Source: Rattus norvegicus (Eukaryota; Chordata; Mammalia; Rodentia; Muridae). From it: 64,000 nucleotides of DNA. The stretch's first letter is position 1. Each line of letters begins with the position of its first letter. The notes below the pieces were generated by a model that was not told the DNA's origin, did no database searches, and saw only the letters and a program-made list of their open reading frames with translations. Both the position numbers and the translations under genes were made by a program. Where the stretch lies: positions 89,177,359-89,241,358 of the forward strand of contig NC_086026.1 in NCBI RefSeq assembly GCF_036323735.1. Reading direction: 5' to 3'. This document shows, one piece after another, positions 24,382 to 35,784 of the stretch.

Positions 24382-24994
24382 TCCATCTCCAACAGATTTA
24401 CTTTTAAAGGAGTGACCTAAGGGAGTAAAAATTGAGGGACAGAAGTATGGGCTAGAAACTAAATACAAATGTAAGCTGTTTTACTAATTTTATAACCACA
24501 AACTTGAACAGAGAACAATGCCCTGTACAAAACACAACAGATGAAAATGGGATGTTCCCTTAGCAAGGCTGAAGACTCGATTTCTGGTGTTTGGAATTTA
24601 GGATGCAGTCCTTGTTTCTGGGTGGACCACTGGTTTGGTACAGTCCATGCTTTTAACCAGATATGAACAGAAAAATGGCCACCTGACCCAGATAGAAGTA
24701 GATGAAGTGTTTGGTTTCATATGTCACACAACCACTGACGTTCCACCCCACAATGCAGTGCCAAGTACAGTTGTACTTATTGTCAAACTCCTTCTTGCTA
24801 TGGGCTACAAAATCCTCTTCTACACTGTCCTGTGTCTGAGTAGCGCACTCCACCGAGTCCTGCTGCGTCTCTTCCAACATGTCTGCATGTTTGATCGCTG
24901 CCTTCCAGCTGTACATAGTTACTATGGAGTCAGCTGCTGCGAGGGAAGGTGCAGCTACAGATGACAGCTGGTCGCTACCGAAGCCATGCCTCAT
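24382..24994 (-). pseudogene. Dynll1: Dynein light chain LC8 retrocopy (Dynll1-derived)
   Basis: The minus strand reads an 87-codon frame at 24653-24916. It shares QQDSVECATQ, KKEFD.KYN.TWHCIVG and ETKHFIYFYLGQVAI with LC8, the 89-residue dimeric hub subunit of cytoplasmic dynein. SVECATQ and AHxKKEFD favour Dynll1 over Dynll2. There are no introns. About 30 bases of 5' UTR-like and about 270 bases of 3' UTR-like sequence flank the frame, ending near a decayed AATAAA (GTAAAT) close to 24395, so it is a processed copy. There is no internal stop and only a 2-residue in-frame gap. However, about 25 residues differ. The target-binding strand is altered: family NFGSYVTHE has become NVSGCVTYE. This makes normal function unlikely. 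Transcription is not evident. Confidence 0.9.
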
Positions 24995-25026
24995 ATGGGG
25001 CAGTTGTTACCATAAAGAATGTTTAG

Positions 25027-25073
25027 ATACAGCAAATACATAGGCGAATGCCAGCAGCAAACCACTGAACTGA
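25027..25073 (+). mobile_element. 47-bp L1 3' UTR patch in opposite orientation to adjoining L1
   Basis: ATACAGCAAATAC ... GCAGCAAACCACTGAACTGA matches plus-strand 3' UTR positions 4297-4343 of the first L1. It abuts antisense ORF2 beginning at 25071, and the two share TGA at the join. Confidence 0.85.
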
Positions 25074-28000
25074 ACATAGTGGAGCACGTGTCTTTTTTAT
25101 ATGTTGGGGCATCTTTTGGGTATATGCCCAAGAGAGGTATAGCTAGATCCTCAGGCAGTTCAATGTCCAGTTTTCTGAGGAACCTCCAGACTGATTTCCA
25201 GAATGGTTGTACCAGTTTGCAATCCCACCAACAATGGAGGAGTGTTCCTCTTTCTCCACATCCTCGCCAGCATCTGTTGTCCCCTGAGTTTTTGATCATA
25301 GCCATTCTCACTGGTGTGAGGTGAAATCTCAGTGTTGTTTTGATTTGCATTTCCCTTATGACTAAAGATGTTGAACATTTCTTTAGGTGTTTCTCAGCCA
25401 TTTGGCATTCCTCAGCTGTGAATTCTTTGTTTAGCTCTGAACCCCATTTTTTAATAGGGTTATTTGTCTCCCTGCGGTCTAACTTCTTGAGTTCTTTGTA
25501 TATTTTGGATATAAGGCCTCTATCTGTTGTAGGATTGGTAAAGATCTTTTCCCAATCTGTTGGTTGCCGTTTTGTCCTAACCACAGTGTCCTTTGCCTTA
25601 CAGAAGCTTTGCAGTTTTATGAGATCCCATTTGTCGATTCTTGATCTTAGAGCGTAAGCCATTGGTGTTTTGTTTAGGAAATTTTCTCCAGTGCCCATGT
25701 GTTCCAGATGCTTCCCTAGTTTTTCTTCTACTAGTTTGAGTGTGTCTGCTTTGATGTGGAGGTCCTTGATCCACTTGGACTTAAGCTTTGTACAGGGTGA
25801 TAAGCATGGATCAATCTGCATTCTTCTACATGTTGCCCTCCAGTTGAACCAGCACCATATGCTGAAAATGCTATCTTTTTTCCATTTGATGGTTTTGGCT
25901 GCTTTGTCAAAAATCAAGTGACCATAGGTGTGTGGGTTCATTTCTGGGTCTTCAATTCTATTCCATTGGTCTATCTCTCTGTCTCTGTACCAATACCATG
26001 CAGTTTTTATCACTATTGCTTTGTAATACTGCTTGAGTTCAGGGATAGTGATTCCCCCTGAAGTCCTTTTATTGTTGAGGATAGCTTTAGCTATCCTGGG
26101 TTTTTTGTTATTCCAGATGAATTTGCAAATTGCTCTGTCTAACTCTTTGAAGAATTGGATTGGTATTTTGATGGGGATTGCATTGAATCTGTAGATTGCT
26201 TTTGGTAAAATGGCCATTTTTACTATATTAATCCTGCCAATCCATGAGCATGGGAGATCTTTCTATCTTCTGAGGTCTTCTTCAATTTCCTTCTTCAGTG
26301 TCTTGAAGTTCTTATTGTACAGATCTTTTACTTGCTTTGTTAAAGTCACACCGAGGTACTTTATATTATTTGGGTCTATTATGAAGGGTGTCGTTTCCCT
26401 AATTTCTTTCTCGGCTTGTTTCTCTTTTGTATAGAGGAAGGCAACTGATTTATTTGAGTTAATTTTATACTCAGCCACTTTGCTGAAGTTGTTTATCAGC
26501 TTTAGTAGTTCTCTGGTGGAACTTTTCGGATCACTTAAATAAACTATCATATCATCTGCAAATAGTGATATTTTGACTTCTTCTTTTCTGATCTGTATCC
26601 CCTTGACCTCCTTTTGTTGTCTGATTGCTCTGGCTAGAACTTCAAGAACTATACTGAATAAGTAGGGAGAGAGTGGGCAGCCTTGTCTAGTCCCTGATTT
26701 TAGTGGGATTGCTTCAAGTTTCTCTCCATTTAGTTGAATGTTAGCAACTGGTCTGCTGTATATGGCTTTTACTATGTTCAGGTATGGGCCTTGAATTCCT
26801 ATTCTTTCCAGGACTTTTATCATGAAGGGGTGGTGAATTTTGTCAAATGCTGTCTCAGCGTCTAATGAAATGATCATGTGGTTTTGTTCTTTCAGTTTGT
26901 TTATATAATGGATCACGTTGATGGTTTTCCGTATATTAAACCATCCCTGCGTGTCTGGGATGAAGCCTACTTGGTCATGGTGGATGATTGTTTTGATGTG
27001 CTCTTGGATTCGGTTTGCCAGAATTTTGTTGAGTATTTTTGCGTCGAATTCATAAGGGAAATTGGTCTGAAGTTCTCTTTCTTTGTTGTGTCTTTGTGTG
27101 GTTTAGGTATAAGAGTAATTGTGGCTTCGTAGAAGGTATTCGGTAGTGATCCATCTGTTTCAATTTTGTGGAATAGTTTGGATAATATTGGTATGAGGTC
27201 TTCTATGAAGGTTTGATAGAATTCTGCACTAAACCCGTCTGGACCTGGGCTCTTTTTGGTTGGGAGACCTTTAATGACTGCTTATATTTCCTTAGGAGTT
27301 ATGGGGTTGTTTAACTGGTTTATCTGTTCCTGATTTAACTTTGATACCTGGTATCTGTCCAGGAAATTGTCCATTTCCTGAAGATTTTCAAGTTTTGTTG
27401 AATATAGGTTTTTATAGTAAGATCTGATGATTTTTTGAATTTCCTCTGAATCTGTTGTTATGTCTCCCTTTTCATTTCTGATTTTGTTAATTTGGACGCA
27501 CTCTCTGTGTCCTCTCGTTAGTCTGGCTAAGGGTTTATCTATCTTGTTGATTTTCTCAAAGAACCATCTTTTGGTTCTGTTGATTCTTTCTATGGTCCTT
27601 TTTGTTTCTACTTGGTTGATTTCCGCTCTGAGTTTGATTATTTCCTGCCTTCTACTCCTCCTGGGTGTATTTGCTTCTTTTTGTTCTAGAGCTTTTAGGT
27701 GTGCTGTCAAGCTGCTGACATATGCTCTTTCCTGTTTCTTTCTGCAGGCACTCAGCGCTATGAGTTTTCCTCTTAGCACAGCTTTCATTGTGTCCCATAA
27801 GTTTGGGTATGTTGTACCTTCATTTTCATTAAATTCTAAAAAGTTTTTAATTTCTTTCTTTATTTCTTCCTTGACCAGGTTATCATTGAGTAGAGCATTG
27901 TTCAATTTCCACGCATATGTGGGCGTTCTTCCCTTATTGTTATTGAAGACCAGCTTTAGGCCGTGGTGGTCCGATAGCACGCATGGGATTATTTCTATCT

Positions 28001-28695
28001 TTCTGTACCTGTTGAGGCCCGTGTTTTGACCAATTATATGGTCAATTTTGGAGAAAGTACCATGAGGAGCTGAGAAGAAGGTATATCCTTTTGCTTTAGG
28101 ATAGAATGTTCTATAAATATCCGTTAAGTCCATTTGGCTCATGACTTCTCTTAGTCTGTCTACATCTCTGTTTAATTTCTGTTTCCATGATCTGTCCATT
28201 GATGAGAGTGGGGTGTTGAAATCTCCCACTATTATTGTGTGAGGTGCAATGTGTGTTTTGAGCTTTAGTAAGGTTTCTTTTACATATGTAGGTGCCCTTG
28301 TATTTGGGGCATAGATATTTAGGATTGAGACTTCATCTTGGTGGATTTTTCCTTTGATGAATATGAAGTGTCCTTCCTTATCTTTTTTGATGACTTTTAG
28401 TTGAAAATTGATTTTATTTGATATTAGAATGGCTACTCCAGCTTGCTTCTTCTGACCATTTGCTTGGAAAATTGTTTTCCAGCCTTTCACTCTGAGGTAA
28501 TGTCTGTCTTTGTCTCTGAGGTGTGTTTCCTGTAGGCAGCAGAATACAGGGTCCTCATTGCGTATCCAGTTTGTTAATCTATGTCTTTTTATTGGGGAGT
28601 TGAGGCCATTGATGTTGAGAGATATTAAGGAATAGTGATTATTGCTTCCCGTTATATTCGTATTTGGATGTGAGGTTATGTTTGTGTGCTTTCAT
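25071..28695 (-). pseudogene. L1 ORF2, broken and 3'-truncated
   Basis: The ATG is at 28693-28695. The visible lesions are listed in reading order. There is an extra base in a C run at 28648-28650. GAA to TAA occurs at 27282-27284, after NPITPKEI. A 1-bp loss lies near 27048, where copy one reads MNIDAKI. TGG to TAG occurs at 26263-26265, after EEDLRR. The coding frame then runs to the junction and continues into non-L1 sequence, giving a spurious tail to 24991. Reverse transcriptase FADD is at 26551-26562. The Cys-rich CWRGC and HCWWDC residues remain (25220-25275). The last roughly 80 codons are missing. None of the four lesions is shared with the copy at 160-4013, so each decayed independently. 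Confidence 0.96.
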
Positions 28696-28720
28696 TCTCT
28701 TTGTTTTGTTGCCAAGACGA

Positions 28721-29795
28721 TTAGTTTCTTGCTTCTTCTAGGGTATAGCTTGCCTCCTTATGTTGGGCTTTACCCTTTATTATCCTTTGTAGTGCTGGAT
28801 TTGTAGAAAGATATTGTGTAAATTTGTTTTTGTCATGGAATATCTTGGTTTCTCCATCTATGTTAATTGAGAGTTTTGCAGGATACAGTAACCTGGGCTG
28901 GCATTTGTGTTCTCTTAGGGTCTGTATAACATCAGTCCAGGATCTTCTGGCCTTCATAGTTTCTGGCGAGAAGTCTGGTGTGATTCTGATAGGTCTGCCT
29001 TTATATGTTACTTGACCTTTTTCCCTTACTGCTTTTAATATTCTTTCTTTATTTTGTGCGTTTGGTGTTTTGACTATTATGTGACGGGAGGAGTTTCTTT
29101 TCTGGTCCAATCTATTTGGAGTTCTGTAGGCTTCTTGTATGCCTATGGGTATCTCTTTTTTTAGGTTAGGGAAGTTTTCTTCTATGATTTTGTTGAAGAT
29201 ATTTACTGGTCCTTTGAGGTGGGAGTCTTCATTCTCTTCTATACCTATTATCCTTAGGTTTGATCTTCTCATTGAGTCCTGGATTTCCTGTATGTTTTGG
29301 ACCAGTAGCTTTTTCCACTTTACATTATCTTTGACAGTTGAGTCAATGATTTCTATGGAATCTTCTGCTCCCAAGATTCTCTCTTCCATCTCTTGTATTC
29401 TGTTGGTGAAGCTTGTATCTACAGCTCCTTGTCTCTTCTTTTGGTTTTCTATATCCAGGGTTGTTTCCATGTGTTCTTTCTTGATTGCTTCTATTTCCAT
29501 TTTTAATTCCTTCAACTGTTTGATTGTGTTTTCCTGGAATCTTTCAGGGATTTTTGTGATTCCTCTCTGTAGGCTTCTACTTGTTTATTAATGTTTTCCT
29601 GTGTTTCCCTAAGGGAGTTCTTCACGTCTTTCTTGAAGTCCTCCAGCATCATGATCAAATATGATTTTGAAACTAGATCTTGCTTTTCTGGTGTGTTTGG
29701 ATATTCCATGTTTGTTTTGGTGGGAGAATGGGCTCTGATGATGCCATGTAGTCTTGGTTTCCGTTGCTTGGGTTCCTGCGCTTGCCTCTCGCCAT
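28721..29795 (-). pseudogene. L1 ORF1 (RNA-binding chaperone), frameshifted
   Basis: Starts ATGGCGAGAGGC at 29795, giving a basic N-terminus (MARGKRRNPSNGNQ), and ends ...LEEARN at 28721. A coiled-coil-like stretch (29709-29512) is rich in K, E, Q and S. The RNA-recognition part follows with NLRIIGIEENED and ITPDFSPETMKARRSW, then TEIF-like ends. Two frame changes are needed: one between the start and about 29709 (likely one base lost near 29733) and one near 29512-29530. It therefore cannot make full-length ORF1p. Confidence 0.93.
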
Positions 29796-30712
29796 CAGAT
29801 TATCTCTAGTGTTACTCTGTTCTGCTATTTCTGACAGTGGCTAGACTGTCCTATAAGCCTGTGTGTCAGGAGTGATGTAGACCTGTTTTCCTCTCTTTCA
29901 GTCAGTTATGGGGACAGAGTGTTCTGCTTTCGGGCGTGTAGTTTTTCCTCTCTACAGGTCTTCAGCTGTTCCTGTGGGCCTGTGTCTTGAGTTCACCAGG
30001 CAGCTTTCTTGCAGCAGAAAAGTTGGTCTTACCTGTGGTCCCAGGCTCAAGTTCGCTCGTGGGGTGCTGCCCACGGGCTCTCTGCAGCAGCAGCAACCAG
30101 GAAGACCTTTGCCGGCCCTTCTGGGAGCTTCAGTGCACCAGGGTTCCAGATGGCCTTTGGTGTTTTCCTCTGGCGTCCGAGATGTGTGCACAGAGAGCAG
30201 TCTCTTCTGTTTTCCCAGGCTTGTCTGCCTCTCTGAAGGTTCAGCTCTCCCTCCCACGGGATTTGGGTGCAGAGAACTGTTTATCCGGTCTGTTTCCTTC
30301 AGGTTCCGGCGGTGTCTCAGGCAGGGTTCCTGCCGCTCCTGAGCCCTCCCCACGGGAGCCCAGAGGTCTTATACAGTTTCCTCTTGGGCCAGGGATGTGG
30401 GCAGGGGTGGGCAGTGTTGGTGGTCTCTTCCGCTCTGCAGCCTCAGGAGTGCCCACCTGACCAGGCGGTGAGGTCTCTTTCCCACAGGGTCTGGGAGCAG
30501 AGAGCTGCTGCGGGCCGGGATCCGCGGGCGTGGGACCTCCGGCAAACACAGGACGTGCCCGGTCCTAGATGAACTCTGCCTCTGTGTGTCCCGATCTCAC
30601 CAGGCAGCTCTCTTGCAGCAGACAAGTTGGTCTTACCTGTGGTCCCGAGGCTCAAGTTTGCTCGCGGGGTGCTGCCCACGGGCTCTCTGCGGCGGCAGCA
30701 ACCAGGAAGACC
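29796..30712 (-). promoter_or_regulatory. L1 5' UTR with repeated promoter units
   Basis: GC-rich and CpG-containing, unlike the rest of the window. A block at 29994-30107 recurs at 30598-30711, 604 bp apart, with only a few differences. Tandem 5' units of about 600 bp are known in rat L1 and act as the internal RNA polymerase II promoter. Here one full unit and part of another remain. Open frames here on both strands reflect GC content and should not be read as genes. Confidence 0.85.
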
Positions 30713-30960
30713 TAGTCTTTATTTTAGATCATGATCCTACTGACAAAAAATTTCCTCACGGCAAAACAGGATGCCCTGTTCTGACAACAGGTTCATGCCT
30801 TGCCTCTGTGTATCAAAGCTCTTAAGTGCATCAATTTCCTCTATGCTTGATGTAGCCCAATGGCATTCAGTTCATTGTGTCTCTTGGAACAATATACTAT
30901 ACTATAGATATCTAGAATACATACATAGATATAGACAGATACAGAGAGGTTGCAAAACTT

Positions 30961-31030
30961 GAGGGGGGAGGGAGGAAGGAAGGTGGGGGAGGGAGGGAGG
31001 AAGGAAGGTGGGGGAGGGAGGGAGGGAGGA
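30961..31030. repeat. GGAA/GGGA polypurine repeat
   Basis: An imperfect purine array in which GGGAGGGAGGAAGGAAGGTG occurs twice. Confidence 0.9.
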
Positions 31031-34000
31031 AAGAGTTATTCCTGCTTTGAAACATCATTTTCTGATTGATCGAGTGAGTCCTTTCATCCCTGACCATGGA
31101 CACTGCAGTTTCAGTTGCTTTTCCATATTCTTTTAAGGACAATAATCCTCTCACACGAGGAGCTTGTGTTGTGATCTCAAGCAATCTCACTAAGTCTATA
31201 AAGTCTACTTCCAAATATAGTTTTTTCATGATCAAGATTTCAAACATAAGAATTTGTGGAGATACACTTTAGCCCACACCAGACCAAAATCAAACAAACA
31301 AACAAACAAAACCCATATAACTAATACCCTGTGGCTGCGTATCTATGACGCACGTTTAATTTCCCAGGTGGAAATTCTGAAAGAGTCAAAGCTGGAGCCA
31401 AACAAAAAGGCAAAGTCTTAACTTTTGCTCAACAATAGAAAAACAAACAATTACTTTTAAAAAGAGATATGAGAGCAGTGTGCCCTTACACTCACTCTCT
31501 GAACACTTTCCACTTAAGAAATGTTCTTTCTAAATACAGGTAACTTTATCTTTACAATGGCTTTTGTGGTTTGTTTGTTTGTTTGTTTGTTTTATAATGA
31601 TAAACTAAAATTAACTCAGAAAGTCGGTTGTTTGTGTGGAAGGTGTAACCTCAACCCCTTCTTACAGATTATAAAATATTATCTCAGTACATAGTGTTCA
31701 TAAAATATCTTAACAGTGAACACACATGTCTAGGAATTTGTTATATTACTGAAAACTATGTAAATAATTTCTACTAAGTTTGGAAAACTCAAAAGTTAAT
31801 GTACATGTGCTTTCCGCATTTTCTCAGAGAAATATCAACAAATTGTTTAGAATCATCTCACCCATCCATGTGACCACTGCTTTCCTTTACACTTTGCCTT
31901 CATTTACACCTGTGCCTTATTACTTGTGTGAGTTTCCATTATAATTGATTTGTAAAATTAGTTAGTAGACTACCCTATGCATTTGCTTCCAATGATCACA
32001 CAAATTGACACAATTGTCAACTTGTCATTACGTTTGAAAAGCTTAAATATTAAAACAGTATATAAGTTATGAAAAACTTTTTCTGGAAATTGCAAAATAG
32101 TCTCACGAGATAATTATGTCACATAATAGTGAAGAGAGTGCCTCTCAGGCAGCGAGGGAACCTGGAGGGTGTACAGCTAAGTGCCAGGGATGGGTATCAG
32201 GAGCCTGCTCAGCACACACCCCTTAACAAATTTATTTTTTATTAAAAACCCCAGTGACAGGTCCACTTTACTTCCATTTCACAACAAACCTGAACATCAG
32301 CACGTGATGCTGTTTGGGTAAATACAGAAGTTTGTCACATGTCAAACAACAGCATAAGACCACCACCTGTGAGGTGGCAGTAACTGGGTTTTCTTTCTAT
32401 TCACTTCTTAGTTTTACCTTTCTCCATAAATATAGGTGCCAACCATAGGAATAAAAGCTACCTTGATTTCTGAATTTTTATAAATGTTGAGCCAACGGAT
32501 TTACTCAGATGTCTGCATCGAGATCATGGTTAGGGGCTGGTTTTGGTTTTAGGTCAGAGGAAGAAGGAGCTGAAATCACTCTAAAGTCAGAAATCACCAT
32601 CTAGAGATGCTCTCATGTTAGATCTGACTGTCAGCTGGGACCCACCAGTCTTGTTTAACTCATGTCTCCCAGCCTGACTGGCCAATGTCTTGCTGTGATC
32701 AACTAGTGTCTATACCAGAACACGTGCCTAGCCAGGATGGAATCTTAGTGTTTTGAGCCTTAGCTGCCAATGACCCCAGATCTTGGCAGTTTTTACAGCC
32801 CCTGGCTTATGGCGGTAGCTATGGCAGCAGTGGGTTAAAACAAACAGCAGCAGGCTCTTGTACAGCCTGGGTACCGGAACTCTTAGCCCTACAGTAAAAG
32901 TGCGACAGATCTCGGGCCAAGGATGTTGGCATCCTCACCACTTGACAGCGGTTAACACTACATTTTGGGGGCTCAGAGTGTTAGGTTCCACAGCTTCTGG
33001 AGCTTTACATTGGGGACCCTTCTAATAACCAGGGCTTGCTCTCCTCCCCAGTCCTCTTCCCTCCCTCACCACTCAGTTGTGTTGCCTTTCACTGTGTCTG
33101 TTACTTTTTACCCCCTCGGTTGACCCTGGCCACTGCCTGGAGCAATTCAGCTCCTTCTCACCTTTATCCTTGCTGCTGCTAGGATCATATCTACTTCTTC
33201 CTCCTCTGTAGCTGCCCCCTCTGCCATTGCTGAGCCTACCACCGATGCCCTGTTCTCCTTTTGTCTGGTAACCAGTAGGGAGTGGATGAAATTCCAAATG
33301 AGTGTCTGTTACGGACATGGACACAGCCATATCAAAGACCCCAGTATCTCAGATCTATAAAATGGCAAATCTATCGCTGGGTCAAACTCAGGGAATTGAC
33401 TCAGTATGGGGATGTTGACAGACATTGTGGATAAAACCCAGCCATCACAGCTTCCTCCTGCAGGATGACTACAACCCTGCGGAAACATTGAAGACTAGTC
33501 AGCTCCTCCTTCTCATGTTGTACAGAGTGAGCAGAGGCTCTGGGTTGCATAGTAGGTGCTTTTCATCAGAGTGAACACACTACCACATCCCAGCTTCTTC
33601 ACCACGTGTGTGTCATTATCTGACTTTTCTCTGTTCCCATTTCACCTTAGTCAACTTTCCAGTATCAAGTTGAACAGAACACAGAAATTACCAAGTCAGC
33701 CCACCTAATTAAAAACTACCACATAGGAGTGGATTTTTAGAAAATCTGTGAACTCTTCAATGTTGGGTCTGAGTGGAACTTCTAGACTGCTCACTCTTAT
33801 GGACAGTGAAGTTTCATGGCAAGAATTTGCTTCATTCACCCAACAAATTTCCTCTATTAAGTGTTTCCCTGTGCTGTCTTGTGAGCAGGATTTGTGTTGC
33901 CTAAGAGAACAAGTCTCGAGTAGATGAAAAGGCAGTGAAAGTGCAGGAATCAAGTTGAGCAGGGAATCCATACAGTCAAAAATAGGATGCTGGCTTTTGC

Positions 34001-34490
34001 ATATTTGGCTTCTTTACTATTACCACTAATTATTATGTCATTAAACTACATAAACCTAAAAACGTCATTTGGTAAAACCACTCGGTTTTCACTTCAATGA
34101 CAAATGGAAGAGTTTATATTCATTCTAAAAACCACAAGTGTATGGGAGGGTTATGTTAAAGGGAGATGTGTACTGGTTTCTGTATGCAAAAATAACTTAA
34201 ATAAGGATCACGAAATGAAAGCTAAAAACTTGCTTCTACATAGAGTCAATATCTCAACTTAACAAAGTGAGTGAGACGTTAGCAATGAATGTTACCAGGG
34301 CTAGAAAAGGAGCATCTAGAGCTGGAAGAGGACTGGCAAACAAAAAGCATCCTTGTCCTCCTCCATGGGAAGAAATAACAGGAGATGGGGGTTCTTGCTG
34401 TCTATGCAAAATTATGCTTTCAAGATAAATGTGGTTTATAGGGTCTACTCTGAGAACAGGAGCACAGCTATTAAATAGCAATAGAGAATG

Positions 34491-34626
34491 GAAGAGAGGG
34501 AAGAAAGGGTTGGAGGGAAGAAGTAATGATAAGAAGAAGGGAGAAGGAGAGGAAGGGAGGCAAGGAGGGGTGATAGAGGAGGGAGGGATGGAAGGAGGAG
34601 GAAGGGAGGCAAGGAGGGGAAAGGAA
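34491..34626. repeat. Polypurine tract (GGAA, GGAGG)
   Basis: About 135 bp is almost all purine, with GGGAGGCAAGGAGGGG present twice. The open frames on both strands are compositional. Confidence 0.85.
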
Positions 34627-35264
34627 AATTGATTTAATTCAGGTTCCAAATTTGAGATTATATTTTGTAAAAGCAGTAATTTTAGCAAAAGACTGTGTTC
34701 CATTTTTCTATAACTATATTATCACATATATTTTGAAGTAAAACAAATTCATGCTGTCATTTTTGCTCAGTCTAGGAATACCGATTTATTTCTATGAAAA
34801 GTTCTTAACTTCAATCTTAGGTATTTCTATTAACAAAGCTTTTACTCACTGAGAAAAGATTTGACCTTCATTAAACCTCTTTTTGTTCAGTACTTGGAAA
34901 ATTCCAAATAAGTCAAAGTGAAAGTTGTAAACACATTTCAGAAACCCTATCTTATGACAGTATAAAACACCCCAGACATTGGACTGTTTGGTGAATGACA
35001 TTTTTTAACGAGAAAAAAAATAGCAAATGCAAAAGGAAAAAGAGGATGGTTTGAAAACCATCATGAATCACTAAACAAGTCGCCACATGTCACCACACAA
35101 ATTGCCACATGTCACTACAGACGTCACAATAAAAACCTAGCTCTTTCCATTTAGCAAATGTTTAGTGATGAGCACAAACTTTGTAACTCTCTTAAAAGAC
35201 ATTGGATGATGTTTTTAAAACAGGTAAGGATTTCAATTTTTCCATCCATTCTTCAAGAAAAAAC

Positions 35265-35445
35265 AATTTACCAGCACACCAGGCAGTTGCACATATAAAC
35301 TCACAATGATTGGGACAACTCGTATAAGACCTGTGTGAGTTCAAGCCAGACAGAATACTAGGCCGGAAGGTAGACTGAAGTCCCATCACTAGCAAAGGAG
35401 CTGCAGGCATCTGTTAGCTTCTGGGAAAGCGAGAGTCAGTTTATC
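35265..35445 (+). mobile_element. Old L1 (Lx-type) 3' UTR fragment
   Basis: GGCAGTTGCACATATAAACT, then GACAACTCGTATAAGACCTG and CAAGCCAGACAGAATAC lie in the order and spacing of the old rodent L1 3' UTR. The reverse complement of the same region is seen at 46750-46950. Confidence 0.6.
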
Positions 35446-35784
35446 CAATGACTGGACTTCTACTGGTACACAGTACACACCAGAGCAGGTTTTGTGGGGT
35501 GAGCATGGGGTGACTGAACTCAGAGTTGACTGGGCAGGCAGGTTAAGAATAGAGAAAGTGGATCTGGGGAAAGGTGAGAGGACAAATAGGATTAAAGCGT
35601 ATTGTATGAATTTCTCAAAGAATTGATACAAGTATTGTTTTGAAAATGTAAGATTCAAGACTGGTTAGCAATATAGACATAGGGAAGAGTTTAAAACTAC
35701 GTAGTAGGAGATTGTAACTAAACAGAAGTCTCTAGAAAGAAAGGGGTGGGTTCTTTGCTTTTTGTTTGGGGGAATTGGTTTGAT

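Larger units (their letters stand above)
25071..30712 (-). mobile_element. LINE-1 (young rat L1), nearly complete, 3' end missing
   Basis: On the minus strand, in order, it has 5' UTR (30712-29796), ORF1 (29795-28721), ORF2 (28695 onward) and an abrupt end inside the ORF2 C-terminus at a point equal to 3775 of the first copy. The rest of ORF2, the 3' UTR and the poly(A) tail are absent; the short inverted 3' UTR patch follows instead. Sequence identity to the first copy is very high. I found no matching target duplication at the two ends. Confidence 0.95.
30713..35264. other. No gene seen; purine-rich tracts
   Basis: Unassigned sequence with AAAC/GTTT runs (31275-31310, 31570-31592) and two purine tracts listed separately. 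About 32.5-33.5 kb is somewhat richer in GC and free of recognised repeats. It holds an unrecognised 85-codon minus frame (33073-33330). Confidence 0.55.

Noticed and set aside
24635..24964. 109-codon plus frame
   Set aside because: Antisense of the Dynll1 retrocopy.
25340..25657. 105-codon plus-strand frame, also seen as the reverse at 3191-3508
   Set aside because: It is antisense to L1 ORF2 in both copies and is open only because of ORF2 codon use.
27460..28029. 189-codon leucine/serine-rich plus frame, membrane-like
   Set aside because: Antisense of L1 ORF2; the same shadow occurs at 1005-1394.
29908..30679. Several 75-157 codon frames on both strands
   Set aside because: They overlap the GC-rich L1 5' UTR, where stops are rare; they overlap each other and have no family features.
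25027..30712. Classic twin-primed L1 inversion
   Set aside because: In twin priming the inverted part is the 5' side and the 3' side keeps the poly(A) tail; here the small inverted piece is from the 3' UTR and no poly(A) is present.
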